Source: a bacterium HR29 (GTDB lineage Bacteria; Chloroflexota; Dehalococcoidia; Tepidiformales; Tepidiformaceae). From it: a stretch of 64,000 bases of DNA. The translations under genes and the position numbers were made by a program. The DNA lies in assembly GCA_002898215.1 (NCBI GenBank), contig BEIF01000004.1, positions 62,001 to 126,000 of the forward strand, in the 5' to 3' direction. Every line of letters starts with the position of its first letter. The first letter of the stretch is position 1. The notes under the pieces were generated by a model. The model saw only the letters and a list, made by a program, of their open reading frames with translations. It was not told the origin of the DNA and did not search any database. Shown here piece by piece: positions 54,366 through 63,670 of the stretch.

Positions 54366-55933
54366 GCGGCCGCCACCTCCTCGGGCAGGAGCGCCCCCGG
54401 GATGATCTGGGCCACGGCCGTGGGATACGGCCCTGTACTGCCGAACGCCTCGCGAGCCGGCCCGTCGAAGACGACGCGCCCACCATCGAGAACGATGGCC
54501 CGTGCGGCCCACCGCGCGGCGAACTCGACGTCGTGCGTGGCCACGATCGCCGCGCCGCCCCGGGAGGCGTGGTCGCGAAGGACTCCGGCGAGCCACTCCT
54601 TCGTCGCGTGGTCCGCGCCGCGGGTGGGTTCGTCCAACAGCCAGACGGGCGGTTCGTGGACGAGCATGACCGCGAGCGCCGCGCGCTGCTGTTGACCGAC
54701 GCTCAGGTCGTACGGATGCCGGCCGAGGAGGCCATCGAGGCGCCACCGGGCAGCGACGTGTTCGACGTGGCCAACCGGAAGCCCGCGCGCCTCGAGGCTG
54801 GCTCGCAGCTCCTCGGCCAGCGTGCGCCGGGAGAGGACGTAGGCAGGATTCTGAGGCAGAAGAGCGGCGAACGCCGAACGCTCGCGCACGCCGGCAGGAG
54901 CGGGCGCCCCGCGGAATCGGATCTCGCCGGATTCGAGGCGCGCCAGGCCGACGAGGCTCCGAAGCAGCGTCGTCTTGCCCGCCCCGTTCCGACCCAACAG
55001 AGCGACGAGCTCTCCTTCGCGCAGGCCAAGCGAAACCCCCGCGAGGGCGACGCACTCCCCGTACGAGACGGTCACTCCCGCAGCCCGGAGAAGCTCCGCG
55101 CCGGGAGAAGGAGCCTCCTTCGCCGGCACGAGGGCAACGCTCCGGCCGGCAAGGGCGGCCCGAGCCTCCTCCAGCGTGAGTGGAGGTGGGTAGAGACCCA
55201 AGCGGATCCCCAGGCGCGGCAGCGCAGGCGCCCCAGGCAGGCTGCCGGCCTCGCGAGGCCCGAGGCTCACGACGCGGCCGCCATCCACGTGGAGGACGCG
55301 CGAGGCGATGGCTTGAATGCGCTCCCGCCGATGTTCGGCGATGAGCACCGTGAGGCCCGACCGCTGGTGAAGGTCGAGCACTGCCTCGACGAACTGCTCC
55401 GCTCCTTCCGGGTCGAGCTGGGAGGTCGGCTCGTCGAGGGCCAGCAGCTGTGGCTGGAGAGCCAGCACCGCCGCCAGCGCCACCCGCTGCCGTTCGCCCC
55501 CGGATAGCGTCGAGAGGCGCCGGACACGGAGATGGCCGATCCCGAGCATCTCTAGCACCGCTTCGATCCGCCGGCGCGCCTCGTCGCCCGGGACCGCGTG
55601 AAGCTCCAACCCGAAGGCGATCTCCTCTTCGACGGTCTCGGCGATGGCCTGGGCCTCCGGTTCCTGGAACACCATCCCGACGCGCGTGGCCATCGTGCGG
55701 GTCGGCGTGCGGGCAGGGTCGAGACCGCAGACTCGCAGCCTTCCCTGAAGGGTGCCGCCGTGGAACTGCGGGACGAGGCCGTTCAGGGTGCGAAGGAGGG
55801 TCGACTTTCCCCCGCCGGAGGGACCGGCGACGAGCACGAGCTCGCCCGCTTCGAGGGAGAGGGTGACGTCCGCGAGTGCGGGGACCGCACCGCCGGGGTA
55901 GGTATAGGTTACGCGCTCCCAGCGGGCGATCAT
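54362..55933 (-). CDS. ECF transporter ATPase, two fused ABC domains
   Basis: Energy-coupling ATPase of 523 residues with two ABC domains in one chain, replacing separate EcfA1 and EcfA2. Domain 1: Walker A GPSGGGKST (about 36-44), signature LSGGERQRVALAAVLAL, Walker B LLALDEPTSQLDPEG. Domain 2: Walker A GRNGAGKTT (about 315-323), signature LSVGQQQRAALAVML, Walker B VWLLDEPTRGAD. Both domains look catalytically intact. The start overlaps the ecfT stop (ATGA). Longer minus-strand open frames over this region are spurious. Confidence 0.92.
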   Translation of the reverse strand: MIARWERVTYTYPGGAVPALADVTLSLEAGELVLVAGPSGGGKSTLLRTLNGLVPQFHGGTLQGRLRVCGLDPARTPTRTMATRVGMVFQEPEAQAIAETVEEEIAFGLELHAVPGDEARRRIEAVLEMLGIGHLRVRRLSTLSGGERQRVALAAVLALQPQLLALDEPTSQLDPEGAEQFVEAVLDLHQRSGLTVLIAEHRRERIQAIASRVLHVDGGRVVSLGPREAGSLPGAPALPRLGIRLGLYPPPLTLEEARAALAGRSVALVPAKEAPSPGAELLRAAGVTVSYGECVALAGVSLGLREGELVALLGRNGAGKTTLLRSLVGLARLESGEIRFRGAPAPAGVRERSAFAALLPQNPAYVLSRRTLAEELRASLEARGLPVGHVEHVAARWRLDGLLGRHPYDLSVGQQQRAALAVMLVHEPPVWLLDEPTRGADHATKEWLAGVLRDHASRGGAAIVATHDVEFAARWAARAIVLDGGRVVFDGPAREAFGSTGPYPTAVAQIIPGALLPEEVAAA

Positions 55934-57015
55934 GGGCGACCCACCTCGGCCACGCCGGCCGCGGGCAGGCCCCGGGGCGCCGGCTTCCAGCGGCCTGCGA
56001 GGAAGAGGGACGGCCACACCACGCTCAGGACGAACCCAGCCTCCAACGGCGCGAACGGAGGCCAGGCCAGCCCGGCGAAGGGGGAGTAGCCGAGCTCGAG
56101 CCAGCCCGGAGCGCGCCCGAAGATGGCCAGCGCCGCGATGGCGGCGGCGAAGGCGACAGCGGCGCGCTCCGACCCGGTCAGGCGCTCGGGGCGGAGGCGG
56201 TTCCCCACGCGTCGACGAGAGGCGGCCGTGAGCCACGCTCCGAAGAGCACGACCGCAACGCCGCCCAGGAGGGCACCGACCCACCGGGCATCGCCGAGGT
56301 AGAGCCAACACAAGCCCCCGGCGAGGCCGAGGGGCGCCGAAAGGAGGGCCGCGGCGCGCGCCCATGCAGGCGGCGAAGGGGGTGGCGCGAATCCCCGCGC
56401 TTCCATCGCCTCGGCGAGACGGAGGGAGCGCTCGAGCCCACCGAGGACGACGGGCACGGCAAGCCCCGGGAGCTGGCGCAGCCCCGTCCCGCCTCCCCGC
56501 AGCGCCTGTGCTTCGCGGATGCGGCGGGAATCCTCGATAGTCGCCGGCAGGAGCGTCAAGCCGATGGTGGCGACGAGCGCAGCATGGAAGAGCGCCGCTG
56601 GCGCCGCCCGCAGGAGTCGCTGTGGGGTGACCGCCGCGTTGACAGTCGCGAAGGCGAGGACGATCGCGAGGATCGCCAGCCCGCGGATGGCCGCGTTCAC
56701 GAGCTGCTCGGCGGTGACGGGGCCACCGAGCCGCAGCCCTCCCAGCCATTCGGGCACCCGCAGGCTGGGGACGCGGAAGAGCTCGTGCTCACCGTAGCTC
56801 CCGTTGATGACGGCCACGAGCGCGGCGAAGAGCAGGACGCTGGCGCCGAAGAACGCCATCACCCGGAGGCCGGCGGCCCCGGCGGCGTCCTTCGGCGCCA
56901 GCACCGCCACGAGGATGACGCCGAGGACGACGACGGCCAGGTAGAAGGGGTTGGTGACGGTGAGGGCCACCGCCATCACCATCGCCGCCCACGCCAACCA
57001 GGCCGTCGTCGCCAT
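55930..57015 (-). CDS. ecfT: ECF transporter transmembrane component EcfT
   Basis: Scaffold subunit of 361 residues that couples the ATPase to the S component. The two cytoplasmic coupling motifs are visible as EAQALRGGG and EAMEARGF in the middle of the protein. About eight predicted helices, longer than a typical EcfT (about 265), with extra C-terminal helices. The N-terminus is MATTAWLAWAAMVMAVALT. The start lies 4 bp after the preceding gene. Confidence 0.88.
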   Translation of the reverse strand: MATTAWLAWAAMVMAVALTVTNPFYLAVVVLGVILVAVLAPKDAAGAAGLRVMAFFGASVLLFAALVAVINGSYGEHELFRVPSLRVPEWLGGLRLGGPVTAEQLVNAAIRGLAILAIVLAFATVNAAVTPQRLLRAAPAALFHAALVATIGLTLLPATIEDSRRIREAQALRGGGTGLRQLPGLAVPVVLGGLERSLRLAEAMEARGFAPPPSPPAWARAAALLSAPLGLAGGLCWLYLGDARWVGALLGGVAVVLFGAWLTAASRRRVGNRLRPERLTGSERAAVAFAAAIAALAIFGRAPGWLELGYSPFAGLAWPPFAPLEAGFVLSVVWPSLFLAGRWKPAPRGLPAAGVAEVGRP

Positions 57016-57019
57016 CGCC

Positions 57020-58126
57020 TCAGCTCCTTCGGCCCCGTGCCGCCCCGGCAGCCGCCCCCGCCGTCAACAAGGCCGCGCCGGCAAGGACCGCTGCCCACGT
57101 CCAGCCGCTGCCGCTCGAGGAGGCCGACCCGGTGCCCGTCTTCGCCACCGCAGGAGTGGGGGTCCGTGTGGCGGCGGGGGTAGCGGTCGAGGTGGGAGTC
57201 GCCGTCGGAGTGGGCGTCTCCTGGACGAGGGGAGTAAACGGCGCGTTCAGGAACGTCCGCCCCATGAGCGCCGGCACGACTTGGTTGGTGGCGAAGGCAG
57301 GGTCGTAGCCGACGAAGGAGCCGTCAGCCTGCTGCTGGGAGAGCAGGAACTGGATCGGGTTTCCGCCGGGCTTCGTGTAGGTAGGGCCTTCCGGGTCCTC
57401 GCCCGCGGCAATGAGCGCCTGCACAACGAACGCCGTGGAGTTGACGTTCGAGGCGGCCGGGTCGAAGCCCCAGCCGCCGTCGTTCGCCTGGGAGGCGCGC
57501 AGGTAACCGAGCGCCTCCTGGACGTCGGGGTCGGAGACGGGAAGGCCGGCAGCCAGGAGCGCCTGGAGGACGATGGCGGTGCTGTCGGGGTCGCTCGAAC
57601 CGCCGAACCCCCACCCACCGTCGGCCACCTGCGAGCTTCGCAGGGCCGCCACGGCCGCGGACGGCACAGGGTCGCCGGCGGCGACGAGGCCGATGATGGC
57701 CAGCGCCTGGTTGAAGTCATCGCTCGCGTACCGACCGGTGCCGGCATCGTACGCGCCGCGGACGACGGCCGTGAGGTCGGTGCCATCGACGTTCCGCGGG
57801 TCCAGGCCGAGGGCGAGGGCGCCGAGGATGAACTTCGCCGCCAGGCCGGGGCGGTTCACCGCCGCAGCGTTGGCGCGGAGGAAGTCGGCCGGCGTCTTTC
57901 CGTCCTTCACGAAGGTATTCGGGTCGATACCGACGGAGCGGATGGCGAAGATGGCGTCCATCGTTTGGCCGGGCCCGAAGCCGCCGAAGCCGCCATCCGA
58001 CTGCTGGGTCGTGCGGATGAATTCGACGCCGCGGAGGGCCGCATCCCGCGCGGGGAGTGCCGCCGCAGCCGCGGCAACGAGAGCTGCCGCGAGCGTAAGA
58101 CCGATAGCCGACAATCGGATGAACAT
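57020..58126 (-). CDS. Membrane-anchored prenyltransferase/squalene-oxidase-repeat protein, transcobalamin-alpha-like
   Basis: Exported protein of 368 residues: signal peptide (1-22), an all-helical domain with repeats of the prenyltransferase/squalene-cyclase barrel type (QQSDGGFGGFG at 41, QVADGGWGFGGSSDPDSTA at 165, QANDGGWGFDPAASNVNSTA at 212, QQADGSFVGYD at 264), a Thr/Pro linker (about 302-330), a membrane helix (about 345-363) and basic RRS end. No catalytic DxDD/QW terpene cyclase site is seen. The (alpha/alpha) barrel is also the fold of the transcobalamin N-terminal domain. First gene of the operon below a cobalamin riboswitch and terminator; ATG after GAGGAGGG. Confidence 0.85.
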   Translation of the reverse strand: MFIRLSAIGLTLAAALVAAAAAALPARDAALRGVEFIRTTQQSDGGFGGFGPGQTMDAIFAIRSVGIDPNTFVKDGKTPADFLRANAAAVNRPGLAAKFILGALALGLDPRNVDGTDLTAVVRGAYDAGTGRYASDDFNQALAIIGLVAAGDPVPSAAVAALRSSQVADGGWGFGGSSDPDSTAIVLQALLAAGLPVSDPDVQEALGYLRASQANDGGWGFDPAASNVNSTAFVVQALIAAGEDPEGPTYTKPGGNPIQFLLSQQQADGSFVGYDPAFATNQVVPALMGRTFLNAPFTPLVQETPTPTATPTSTATPAATRTPTPAVAKTGTGSASSSGSGWTWAAVLAGAALLTAGAAAGAARGRRS

Positions 58127-58223
58127 ATCCCTCCTCGGTGACGTGGAATGGCCACCAGGGCGTGGCAAGAGCGGGGCCACGCGGGGTGGTTGTACCGGAC
58201 TGGTCAGGAGAGCGGGGAATACG

Positions 58224-58249
58224 AAGAAACCCGCCCTCGCCGGCGGGTT
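58224..58249 (-). terminator. Attenuator terminator below the cobalamin riboswitch
   Basis: On the minus strand, AACCCGCC (58249-58242) pairs with GGCGGGTT (58235-58228) around GGCGAG, followed by TCTTCG. It lies between the aptamer and the first ORF, so it is the likely transcription-termination platform of the riboswitch. Confidence 0.75.
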
Positions 58250-58284
58250 ACGTCACACGTGTACACATGTGCCGGTCCCCTTTG

Positions 58285-58445
58285 ACGCGAAGGTTACCGA
58301 GCGGGCGGCGAGGCAGGGTTTTCTGGCTTCTCCCGAAGCGGGAGTTACAGTTGCGCGACAGCCCCGGACTTTCACCGGAGTTGCCCCTGGTCCCCGAGGG
58401 GACACGCACAGCCGAACGCGGCTGCGGTCTCGGCCGCCGTATGCG
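58285..58445 (-). promoter_or_regulatory. Cobalamin (B12) riboswitch
   Basis: On the minus strand the conserved core is present in order: CCGGTGAAAGTCCGG, CTGTCGCGCAACTGTAA, and the B12-box end AGCCAGAAAACCCTGCC. The exact 5' and 3' limits are approximate. It precedes the ECF/transcobalamin-like operon by about 160 nt. It ties that operon to cobalamin supply. The stretch 58127-58557 contains only this element, its terminator and, on the plus strand, the start region of the enoyl-CoA hydratase. Confidence 0.93.
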
Positions 58446-58557
58446 GTTGTCGCCGGCACTATGCCGGACCGCGGAGGTACCGTCAACCCCTGGGCAGGTG
58501 ATGGCCCCACCTTCGCCGGCGTACGATGGCCCCGATGCTTCCGCGAAGGAGGGCCTC

Positions 58558-59397
58558 GTGTACCGTGACGTGCTGCTCGACATCGACGACCCGGTAGCCC
58601 TCATCACCCTCAACAGGCCGGAGAAGCTGAACGCCCTCACGGATCGGACGCTGCAGGAGCTTCGCCACGCCGTGGCCACGGCCGAGGGGGACGAACGGGT
58701 GGTGGGTATCGTGATCACCGGAGCGGGCCGAGCCTTCTCGGCCGGCGTGGACATGGGAGCGCTGGCACGAATCCAGGCCGCCGGCGAGATCGCTGCCATG
58801 CGGGAGGAGACCGAGCTCGAGCCGCGCGAGCCGGGCGACCCGACCATGGGCGAGGACTTCCGGTCGGGCTGGGGCGTTCTCCTGTCGGTGCGGAAGCCGG
58901 TCATCGCCGCCGTCAACGGGCCGTGCGTCGGGCTCGGGTTCTCCATCGCCATGTTCTGCGACCTCCGCTTCGCAGCGGAGGAGGCGTACTTCCTGCCCAC
59001 GTTCGCACAGCGAGGCCTCGTCGCCGAGCACGGCACGAGCTGGATCCTGCCGCGGCTCGTCGGCCCCTCCCGGGCGCTCGACATCTTCTGGAGCGGCCGC
59101 CGCATCGGCGCCGCCGAGGCGAAGGAGCTGGGACTCGTCAACCGGGTGACCCCCGGCGGGCAGCTGCTCAACGAGGCGCGGGAGTGCGTTCGCCAACTTG
59201 CGCGGGCCTCGTCACCGACCTCGCTCATGTACATGAAGCGGCAGGTGTGGCGCCACCTGACGCTCCCCCTCGGGGAAGCGATGCGGGAGACGAACGCCCT
59301 CCAAGACGCGAGCGTGACCTGGCCCGACTTCGCCGAGGGCTTGGCCAGCTTCCGGGAGCGACGGGAGCCCCGCTTCGCGCGCCTTCGCCTTCCGTAG
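58558..59397 (+). CDS. Enoyl-CoA hydratase/isomerase family protein
   Basis: Crotonase-fold protein of 279 residues. VIVGIVITGAGRAFSAGVDMGALARI-like oxyanion segment (VITGAGRAFSAGVDMG), AAVNGPCVGLGFSIAMFCDLRFA and the active-site region FLPTFAQRGLVAEHGTSWILPRLVG place it in a variant crotonase group with EH in place of the usual second motif. The GTG at 58558 follows AAGGAGGG at 5-6 nt; an ATG at 58501 lacks a ribosome site. Divergent from the B12 operon. Confidence 0.9.
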   Translation: MYRDVLLDIDDPVALITLNRPEKLNALTDRTLQELRHAVATAEGDERVVGIVITGAGRAFSAGVDMGALARIQAAGEIAAMREETELEPREPGDPTMGEDFRSGWGVLLSVRKPVIAAVNGPCVGLGFSIAMFCDLRFAAEEAYFLPTFAQRGLVAEHGTSWILPRLVGPSRALDIFWSGRRIGAAEAKELGLVNRVTPGGQLLNEARECVRQLARASSPTSLMYMKRQVWRHLTLPLGEAMRETNALQDASVTWPDFAEGLASFRERREPRFARLRLP

Positions 59398-59411
59398 ACG
59401 ATGAACGAAGC

Positions 59412-59440
59412 TTGATAATATCGTTGTCAGCCTTTACCCT
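59412..59440 (+). promoter_or_regulatory. Candidate clpB promoter
   Basis: TTGATA (59412-59417), 17-nt spacer and TACCCT (59435-59440) fit a housekeeping promoter. No CIRCE or HAIR repeat is seen, so heat-shock control is not evident from this stretch. Confidence 0.55.
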
Positions 59441-59469
59441 GGAAGGGAACCGCGCGAGGGAGCGAAGCC

Positions 59470-62070
59470 ATGAACCTGAACAAGTACACCGAGAAAGCCC
59501 AAGAGGCGGTCATCGGTGCCAAGCGGCTAGCGGAGGAGCTACAGCACCAGGAGCTCACCGTGGCCCACCTGACGGCCGCCCTCGTCGAGCAGGAGGGCGG
59601 CGTCGTGCCCCGACTGCTCGACCTCCGCGGCATCGACCCGAGGCAGGTCGGCCGTCGGATTCGCTCGCTGCTGGAGCGGCAGCCGAAGGTGTTCGGCGCC
59701 CCCCAGGTATACCTGAGCCCGAAGCTGAACGCCGCCTTCACCTTCGCCGAGAAGGAGGCGGAGCGGCTGCGGGACGAGTACGTTTCCACCGAGCACCTCT
59801 TCGTCGCCTGTCTCGAACACGCCGAGGGGGAGCTCGCCGCCTACTTCCAATCCCTAGGGTTGACTCGGGACGAGGTCTACAAGACCCTGGCCCAGCTTCG
59901 CGGCAGCCAGCGGGTGACCGACCCCAACCCCGAGGGGAAGTACGAAGCCCTCACCAAGTACGGCACCGACCTCACCGAGCTCGCCCGGCAGGGGAAGCTC
60001 GACCCCGTCATCGGTCGGGATGAGGAGATCCGGCGGGTCATCGAGATCCTCTCGAGGCGGACGAAGAACAATCCTGTGCTCGTCGGGCCGCCCGGTGTCG
60101 GCAAGACAGCGATCGTCGAAGGGCTCGCCCAGCGGATCGTTCGCGGCGACGTTCCCGAAGGGCTGAAGAACAAGCGGGTCATCGCCCTCGACATCGGCGC
60201 CCTCCTTGCCGGGGCGAAGTACCGGGGCGAGTTCGAAGAGCGGCTGAAGGCCGTCCTCCGCGAGGTGAAGGAGTCGGAGGGGAACATCATCCTCTTCATC
60301 GACGAGCTGCACACGGTGGTGGGCGCCGGAGCTGCCGAAGGTGCCGTCGACGCCGCCAACATGCTGAAGCCGATGCTGGCGCGGGGCGAGCTCCACGCCA
60401 TCGGCGCTACCACGCTCGACGAGTACCGGAAGCACGTCGAGAAGGACCCCGCCCTCGAACGCCGCTTCCAGCCTGTCTACGTCGCCGAGCCCTCCGTGGA
60501 GGACACCATCTCCATCCTCCGCGGCCTGCGCGAGCGGTACGAAGTCCACCACGGTGTTCGCATCAAGGACGCGGCGCTCGTCGCCGCGGCCGTCCTCGCC
60601 CACCGGTACATCAGCGACCGCTTCCTGCCCGACAAGGCCATCGACCTCGTCGACGAAGCGGCCGCCCGCATCCGGACGGAGATCGATAGCATGCCGGTGG
60701 AGCTCGACGAGGTCGAGCGGCGCATCCTCCAGCTCGAGGTGGAGCGCGAGGCCCTGCGGAAGGAGGACGACCCGGCCTCGAAGGAGCGGCTCGAACGCCT
60801 CGAGCGGGAGCTGGCCGAGCTGAAGGAGCGCCAGGCGGCCCTCCGCGCCCAATGGCAGCGGGAGAAGGAGCAGATCCAGGCCATCCAGTCCATCAAGGAA
60901 CAGATCGAGCGGACGCATCACGAGATCGAGCAGGCGGAGCGCGCCGCCGACTACGAGCGCGCAGCCCGCTTGCGCTACACCACCCTGCGCGAGCTCGAAG
61001 CGAAGCTGAAGGAGCTCGAGGCCGAGATGGAAGCCTCCGGACCGCGGCTCCTGAAGCAGGAGGTGGACGAGGATGACATCGCCGAGGTCGTCTCCCGCTG
61101 GACGGGCATCCCCGTGGCGAAGCTGATGGAGGGCGAGACGGCGAAGCTCATCCACATGGAGGAACGCCTCCGGGAGCGCGTCGTCGGCCAGGACGAGGCC
61201 CTGCGGGCGGTGGCGAACGCCATCCGCCGGGCACGGGCCGGCCTCCAAGACCCGAACCGGCCGCTGGGCTCCTTCATCTTCCTCGGACCGACGGGCGTCG
61301 GGAAGACGGAGCTCGCTCGCGCCCTGGCCGAATTCCTCTTCGACGACGAGCGCGCCATGGTGCGCATCGACATGAGCGAGTACATGGAGAAGCACTCCGT
61401 GTCCCGGCTCATCGGTGCGCCGCCCGGCTACGTCGGTTACGAAGAGGGCGGCCAACTCACGGAAGCGGTGCGGCGGCGGCCCTACAGCGTCGTCCTCTTC
61501 GACGAGATCGAGAAGGCCCACCCGGACGTCTTCAACGTGCTCCTGCAGGTCCTCGATGACGGACGCCTCACCGACGGCCAAGGGCACGTCGTCGACTTCC
61601 GGAACACCATCCTCATCATGACGAGCAACCTCGGCAGCACGTACATCCTGGAGCCGAACCTGGACCCGGCGACGATGCGGGAGCGGGTGATGTCGGCGGT
61701 GCGGGCGCACTTCCGGCCGGAGTTCCTGAACCGCATCGACGAAATCGTCATCTTCCGGCAGCTCGGCCGGGAGGACATCCTGCGCATCGTCGACATCCAG
61801 ATTCGGAACGTCGCCAAACGGCTGGCCGACCGCCGCATCACCTTGGTGGTCGAGGACTCCGCGCGGCAGGCGCTCGCCGACGAAGGATTCGACCCCGTGT
61901 ACGGCGCCCGGCCGCTCAAGCGGACCATCCAGCGCGAACTCCTCGACCCCTTGGCGATGAAGCTCCTCCAGGGCGAGCTGCACGAGGGCTCGGAAGTGCA
62001 CGTGTCCTACGAAGGCGGCCAGTTCACCTTCCGCGAGGTGCGCGTCGCCGAGCCCGTGGCCGCCGGCTGA
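59470..62070 (+). CDS. clpB: ATP-dependent disaggregase ClpB
   Basis: Hsp100 chaperone of 866 residues that dissolves protein aggregates with DnaK/DnaJ. Domains in order: ClpN repeats (1-145), AAA1 with Walker [10 protein letters not shown] (about 209-217) and Walker [13 protein letters not shown], a coiled-coil middle domain (about 410-530, rich in Glu/Arg/Leu), AAA2 with Walker [10 protein letters not shown] (about 610-618) and Walker [13 protein letters not shown], and the ClpB D2-small domain. No IGF/IGL ClpP-loop is seen, as expected for ClpB. The middle domain excludes ClpA/C. Confidence 0.97.
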   Translation: MNLNKYTEKAQEAVIGAKRLAEELQHQELTVAHLTAALVEQEGGVVPRLLDLRGIDPRQVGRRIRSLLERQPKVFGAPQVYLSPKLNAAFTFAEKEAERLRDEYVSTEHLFVACLEHAEGELAAYFQSLGLTRDEVYKTLAQLRGSQRVTDPNPEGKYEALTKYGTDLTELARQGKLDPVIGRDEEIRRVIEILSRRTKNNPVLVGPPGVGKTAIVEGLAQRIVRGDVPEGLKNKRVIALDIGALLAGAKYRGEFEERLKAVLREVKESEGNIILFIDELHTVVGAGAAEGAVDAANMLKPMLARGELHAIGATTLDEYRKHVEKDPALERRFQPVYVAEPSVEDTISILRGLRERYEVHHGVRIKDAALVAAAVLAHRYISDRFLPDKAIDLVDEAAARIRTEIDSMPVELDEVERRILQLEVEREALRKEDDPASKERLERLERELAELKERQAALRAQWQREKEQIQAIQSIKEQIERTHHEIEQAERAADYERAARLRYTTLRELEAKLKELEAEMEASGPRLLKQEVDEDDIAEVVSRWTGIPVAKLMEGETAKLIHMEERLRERVVGQDEALRAVANAIRRARAGLQDPNRPLGSFIFLGPTGVGKTELARALAEFLFDDERAMVRIDMSEYMEKHSVSRLIGAPPGYVGYEEGGQLTEAVRRRPYSVVLFDEIEKAHPDVFNVLLQVLDDGRLTDGQGHVVDFRNTILIMTSNLGSTYILEPNLDPATMRERVMSAVRAHFRPEFLNRIDEIVIFRQLGREDILRIVDIQIRNVAKRLADRRITLVVEDSARQALADEGFDPVYGARPLKRTIQRELLDPLAMKLLQGELHEGSEVHVSYEGGQFTFREVRVAEPVAAG

Positions 62071-62103
62071 GGCGCTCACCGCGGACCCTCCCTCACAACC
62101 TCC

Positions 62104-62141
62104 GCCCCCTCTCCTGCTCACGCGGAAGAGGGGGCTCTTTT
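62104..62141 (+). terminator. Intrinsic terminator of clpB
   Basis: A 9-bp stem, GCCCCCTCT (62104-62112) with AGAGGGGGC (62127-62135), followed by TCTTTT. Good rho-independent terminator. Confidence 0.8.
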
Positions 62142-62244
62142 CTCCCGTCCGTCCACGGCCGGCGCGCGAAGCGACGAGCCGCCCACGCCGGCGCGCCCCC
62201 TGCCGACGGACGAACCTAGCCCCCGCGCCGCGCCCGAACACGAA

Positions 62245-62274
62245 CCCCCTCGCCCACTGCTGCGGGCGAGGGGG
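62245..62274 (-). terminator. Terminator-like hairpin of the acyl-CoA dehydrogenase gene
   Basis: An 11-bp stem, CCCCCTCGCCC with GGGCGAGGGGG, around an 8-nt loop, just past the convergent dehydrogenase gene. On the minus strand it is followed by TTCGTGTTCG, a weak U-tract. Confidence 0.6.
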
Positions 62275-62297
62275 CAAAGAACGAGGGAGCTTACGCG

Positions 62298-63464
62298 TCA
62301 GTCGCGCGGAAGCCCGAGGCCGCGCTGAGCGATGATGTTCCGCTGGATCTCGCTCGTCCCCGAATAGATGGTCGGGGCTACGGCCACCAGGTGCCCTTTC
62401 TCGATGGCGCCACCGTACAGGGCGTACTTCGAGTCGGGCTCCAATTGTCCGTAGAGCCCAAGGAGGTTCACGCCGAAGTTCATGATCTTCTGGCCCAGCT
62501 CGGTGGCGAACACCTTGATGACCGAGGCCTCGTAGTTCGGGACCTGGCCGTGGTCCTGCATCCAGGCGATCCGGTAGCTGAGCATCCGGCCCGTCTCGTT
62601 CGCGATCCACAGGTCGGCCAGCTTGTGGCGGAGGACGTCGCGGTACGGTCCGCCCGGCTTCCGCTCCCGGAGGTGCTGGGCGAGCGTCTCCAGGGTCCGC
62701 TGGTTGCCAGCGATGGAGGCCACGTTCGACCGCTCGAAGTCGAGCAGCGTCATGGCCACGTACCAGCCGCGGTTCTCCTCGCCGACGCGGTTCTTCACCG
62801 GCACGCGCACGTCCTCGAAGAAGACCTCGTTGAACTCGTGGTAGCCGGCCATGTTGACGATGGGCCGCACGGTGATGCCGGGGGTCTTCATGTCCACGAG
62901 GAGGAAGGTGATGCCACGATGCTTCGGCGCGTCGGGATCGGTGCGCACCAGCATGAACATCCAGTCGGCATGGTGCGCGCCCGTGGTCCAGATCTTCTGG
63001 CCGTTCACGATGTAGTCGTCGCCGTCGCGTACGGCCCGGGTCTGGAGGCTGGCGAGGTCCGACCCGGCGCCGGGCTCGCTATACCCCTGGCACCACACCA
63101 CTTCGGCGTTCGTGATCCGAGGCAAATGCTCCCGCTTCTGCTCCTCGGTTCCGTGCACGATGAGCGTGGGGCCGATCATGCCGACGTTGAAGACGCGGCC
63201 CCCGTCCGGTGCGCCCGCGTAGGCGAGCTCCTCGGCGAAGATCATCTGCTGGATGTGAGACCAGCCGAGCCCGCCGTACTCAGGCGGCCAGGCCGGCGCG
63301 ATCCACTTCCGGGCGGCCAGCTTCTTGTTGAACTGCAGTTGGAACTCCCAGTTGTCCTGGTCGGTGGGCCGAACCGGCCGGAAATCGGGAGGGAGGTTCT
63401 CCTTCAGGAACTGCCGAATCTCCTGACGGAGCTGCTCCTGCTCGGGGGTAAAGTGGAAGTCCAT
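62298..63464 (-). CDS. Acyl-CoA dehydrogenase family protein
   Basis: FAD-dependent acyl-CoA dehydrogenase, 388 residues. MDFHFTPEQEQLRQEIRQFL at the N-terminus, QGYSEPGAGSDLASLQT and IVNGQKIWTTGAHHADWMF in the middle, YSGTSEIQRNIIAQRGLGLPRD at the end (shown in part as YSGTSEIQRN). The usual YEGTSEI is replaced by YSGTSEI, so the catalytic base must be elsewhere, as in several actinobacterial FadE-type subunits. The ATG at 63464 follows AGGAG. It may act with a partner subunit outside the window. Confidence 0.92.
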   Translation of the reverse strand: MDFHFTPEQEQLRQEIRQFLKENLPPDFRPVRPTDQDNWEFQLQFNKKLAARKWIAPAWPPEYGGLGWSHIQQMIFAEELAYAGAPDGGRVFNVGMIGPTLIVHGTEEQKREHLPRITNAEVVWCQGYSEPGAGSDLASLQTRAVRDGDDYIVNGQKIWTTGAHHADWMFMLVRTDPDAPKHRGITFLLVDMKTPGITVRPIVNMAGYHEFNEVFFEDVRVPVKNRVGEENRGWYVAMTLLDFERSNVASIAGNQRTLETLAQHLRERKPGGPYRDVLRHKLADLWIANETGRMLSYRIAWMQDHGQVPNYEASVIKVFATELGQKIMNFGVNLLGLYGQLEPDSKYALYGGAIEKGHLVAVAPTIYSGTSEIQRNIIAQRGLGLPRD

Positions 63465-63625
63465 CGTCGTGCTCCTGACGGTTTCTCGCGACGGTGCCTC
63501 CAGTCTACCGGAGGGTAGGGAAACGCGCCCCCGCCGTTCGGGGATGCCTGGCCGCCACGGTCGGTCCACCGGCACGGGCACAGGACCGCCGACCGGGAGG
63601 CTCCCTTCGGCAGGGCCTATCGGTC

Positions 63626-63631
63626 TATACT
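63626..63631 (+). promoter_or_regulatory. Candidate -10 of the methylmalonyl-CoA mutase gene
   Basis: TATACT, 39 nt before the GTG of the mutase gene, is a good -10 match. No clear -35 is visible. Confidence 0.45.
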
Positions 63632-63670
63632 GTCGGTCGAACACTCGCTCGCCGAGGGAGGGCTTGCCCC

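Noticed and set aside
59411-59440. Heat-shock operator (CIRCE or HAIR) upstream of clpB
   Set aside because: I looked for TTAGCACTC-N9-GAGTGCTAA and CTTGAGT-N7-ACTCAAG. Only a loosely similar CTTGATA lies there, without the second half-site.
26886-62180. About 17 bp shared by two intergenic stretches (around CGCGCGAAGCGACGAGC at 26890 and 62164)
   Set aside because: One short GC-rich match between two places in 64 kb is not clearly above chance, and nothing around the two copies is alike.
59854-62610. Minus-strand open frame of 918 codons opposite clpB
   Set aside because: It is the antisense shadow of clpB, a high-GC codon-bias effect. The translation has no recognisable domain and the plus strand encodes a full, conserved chaperone.
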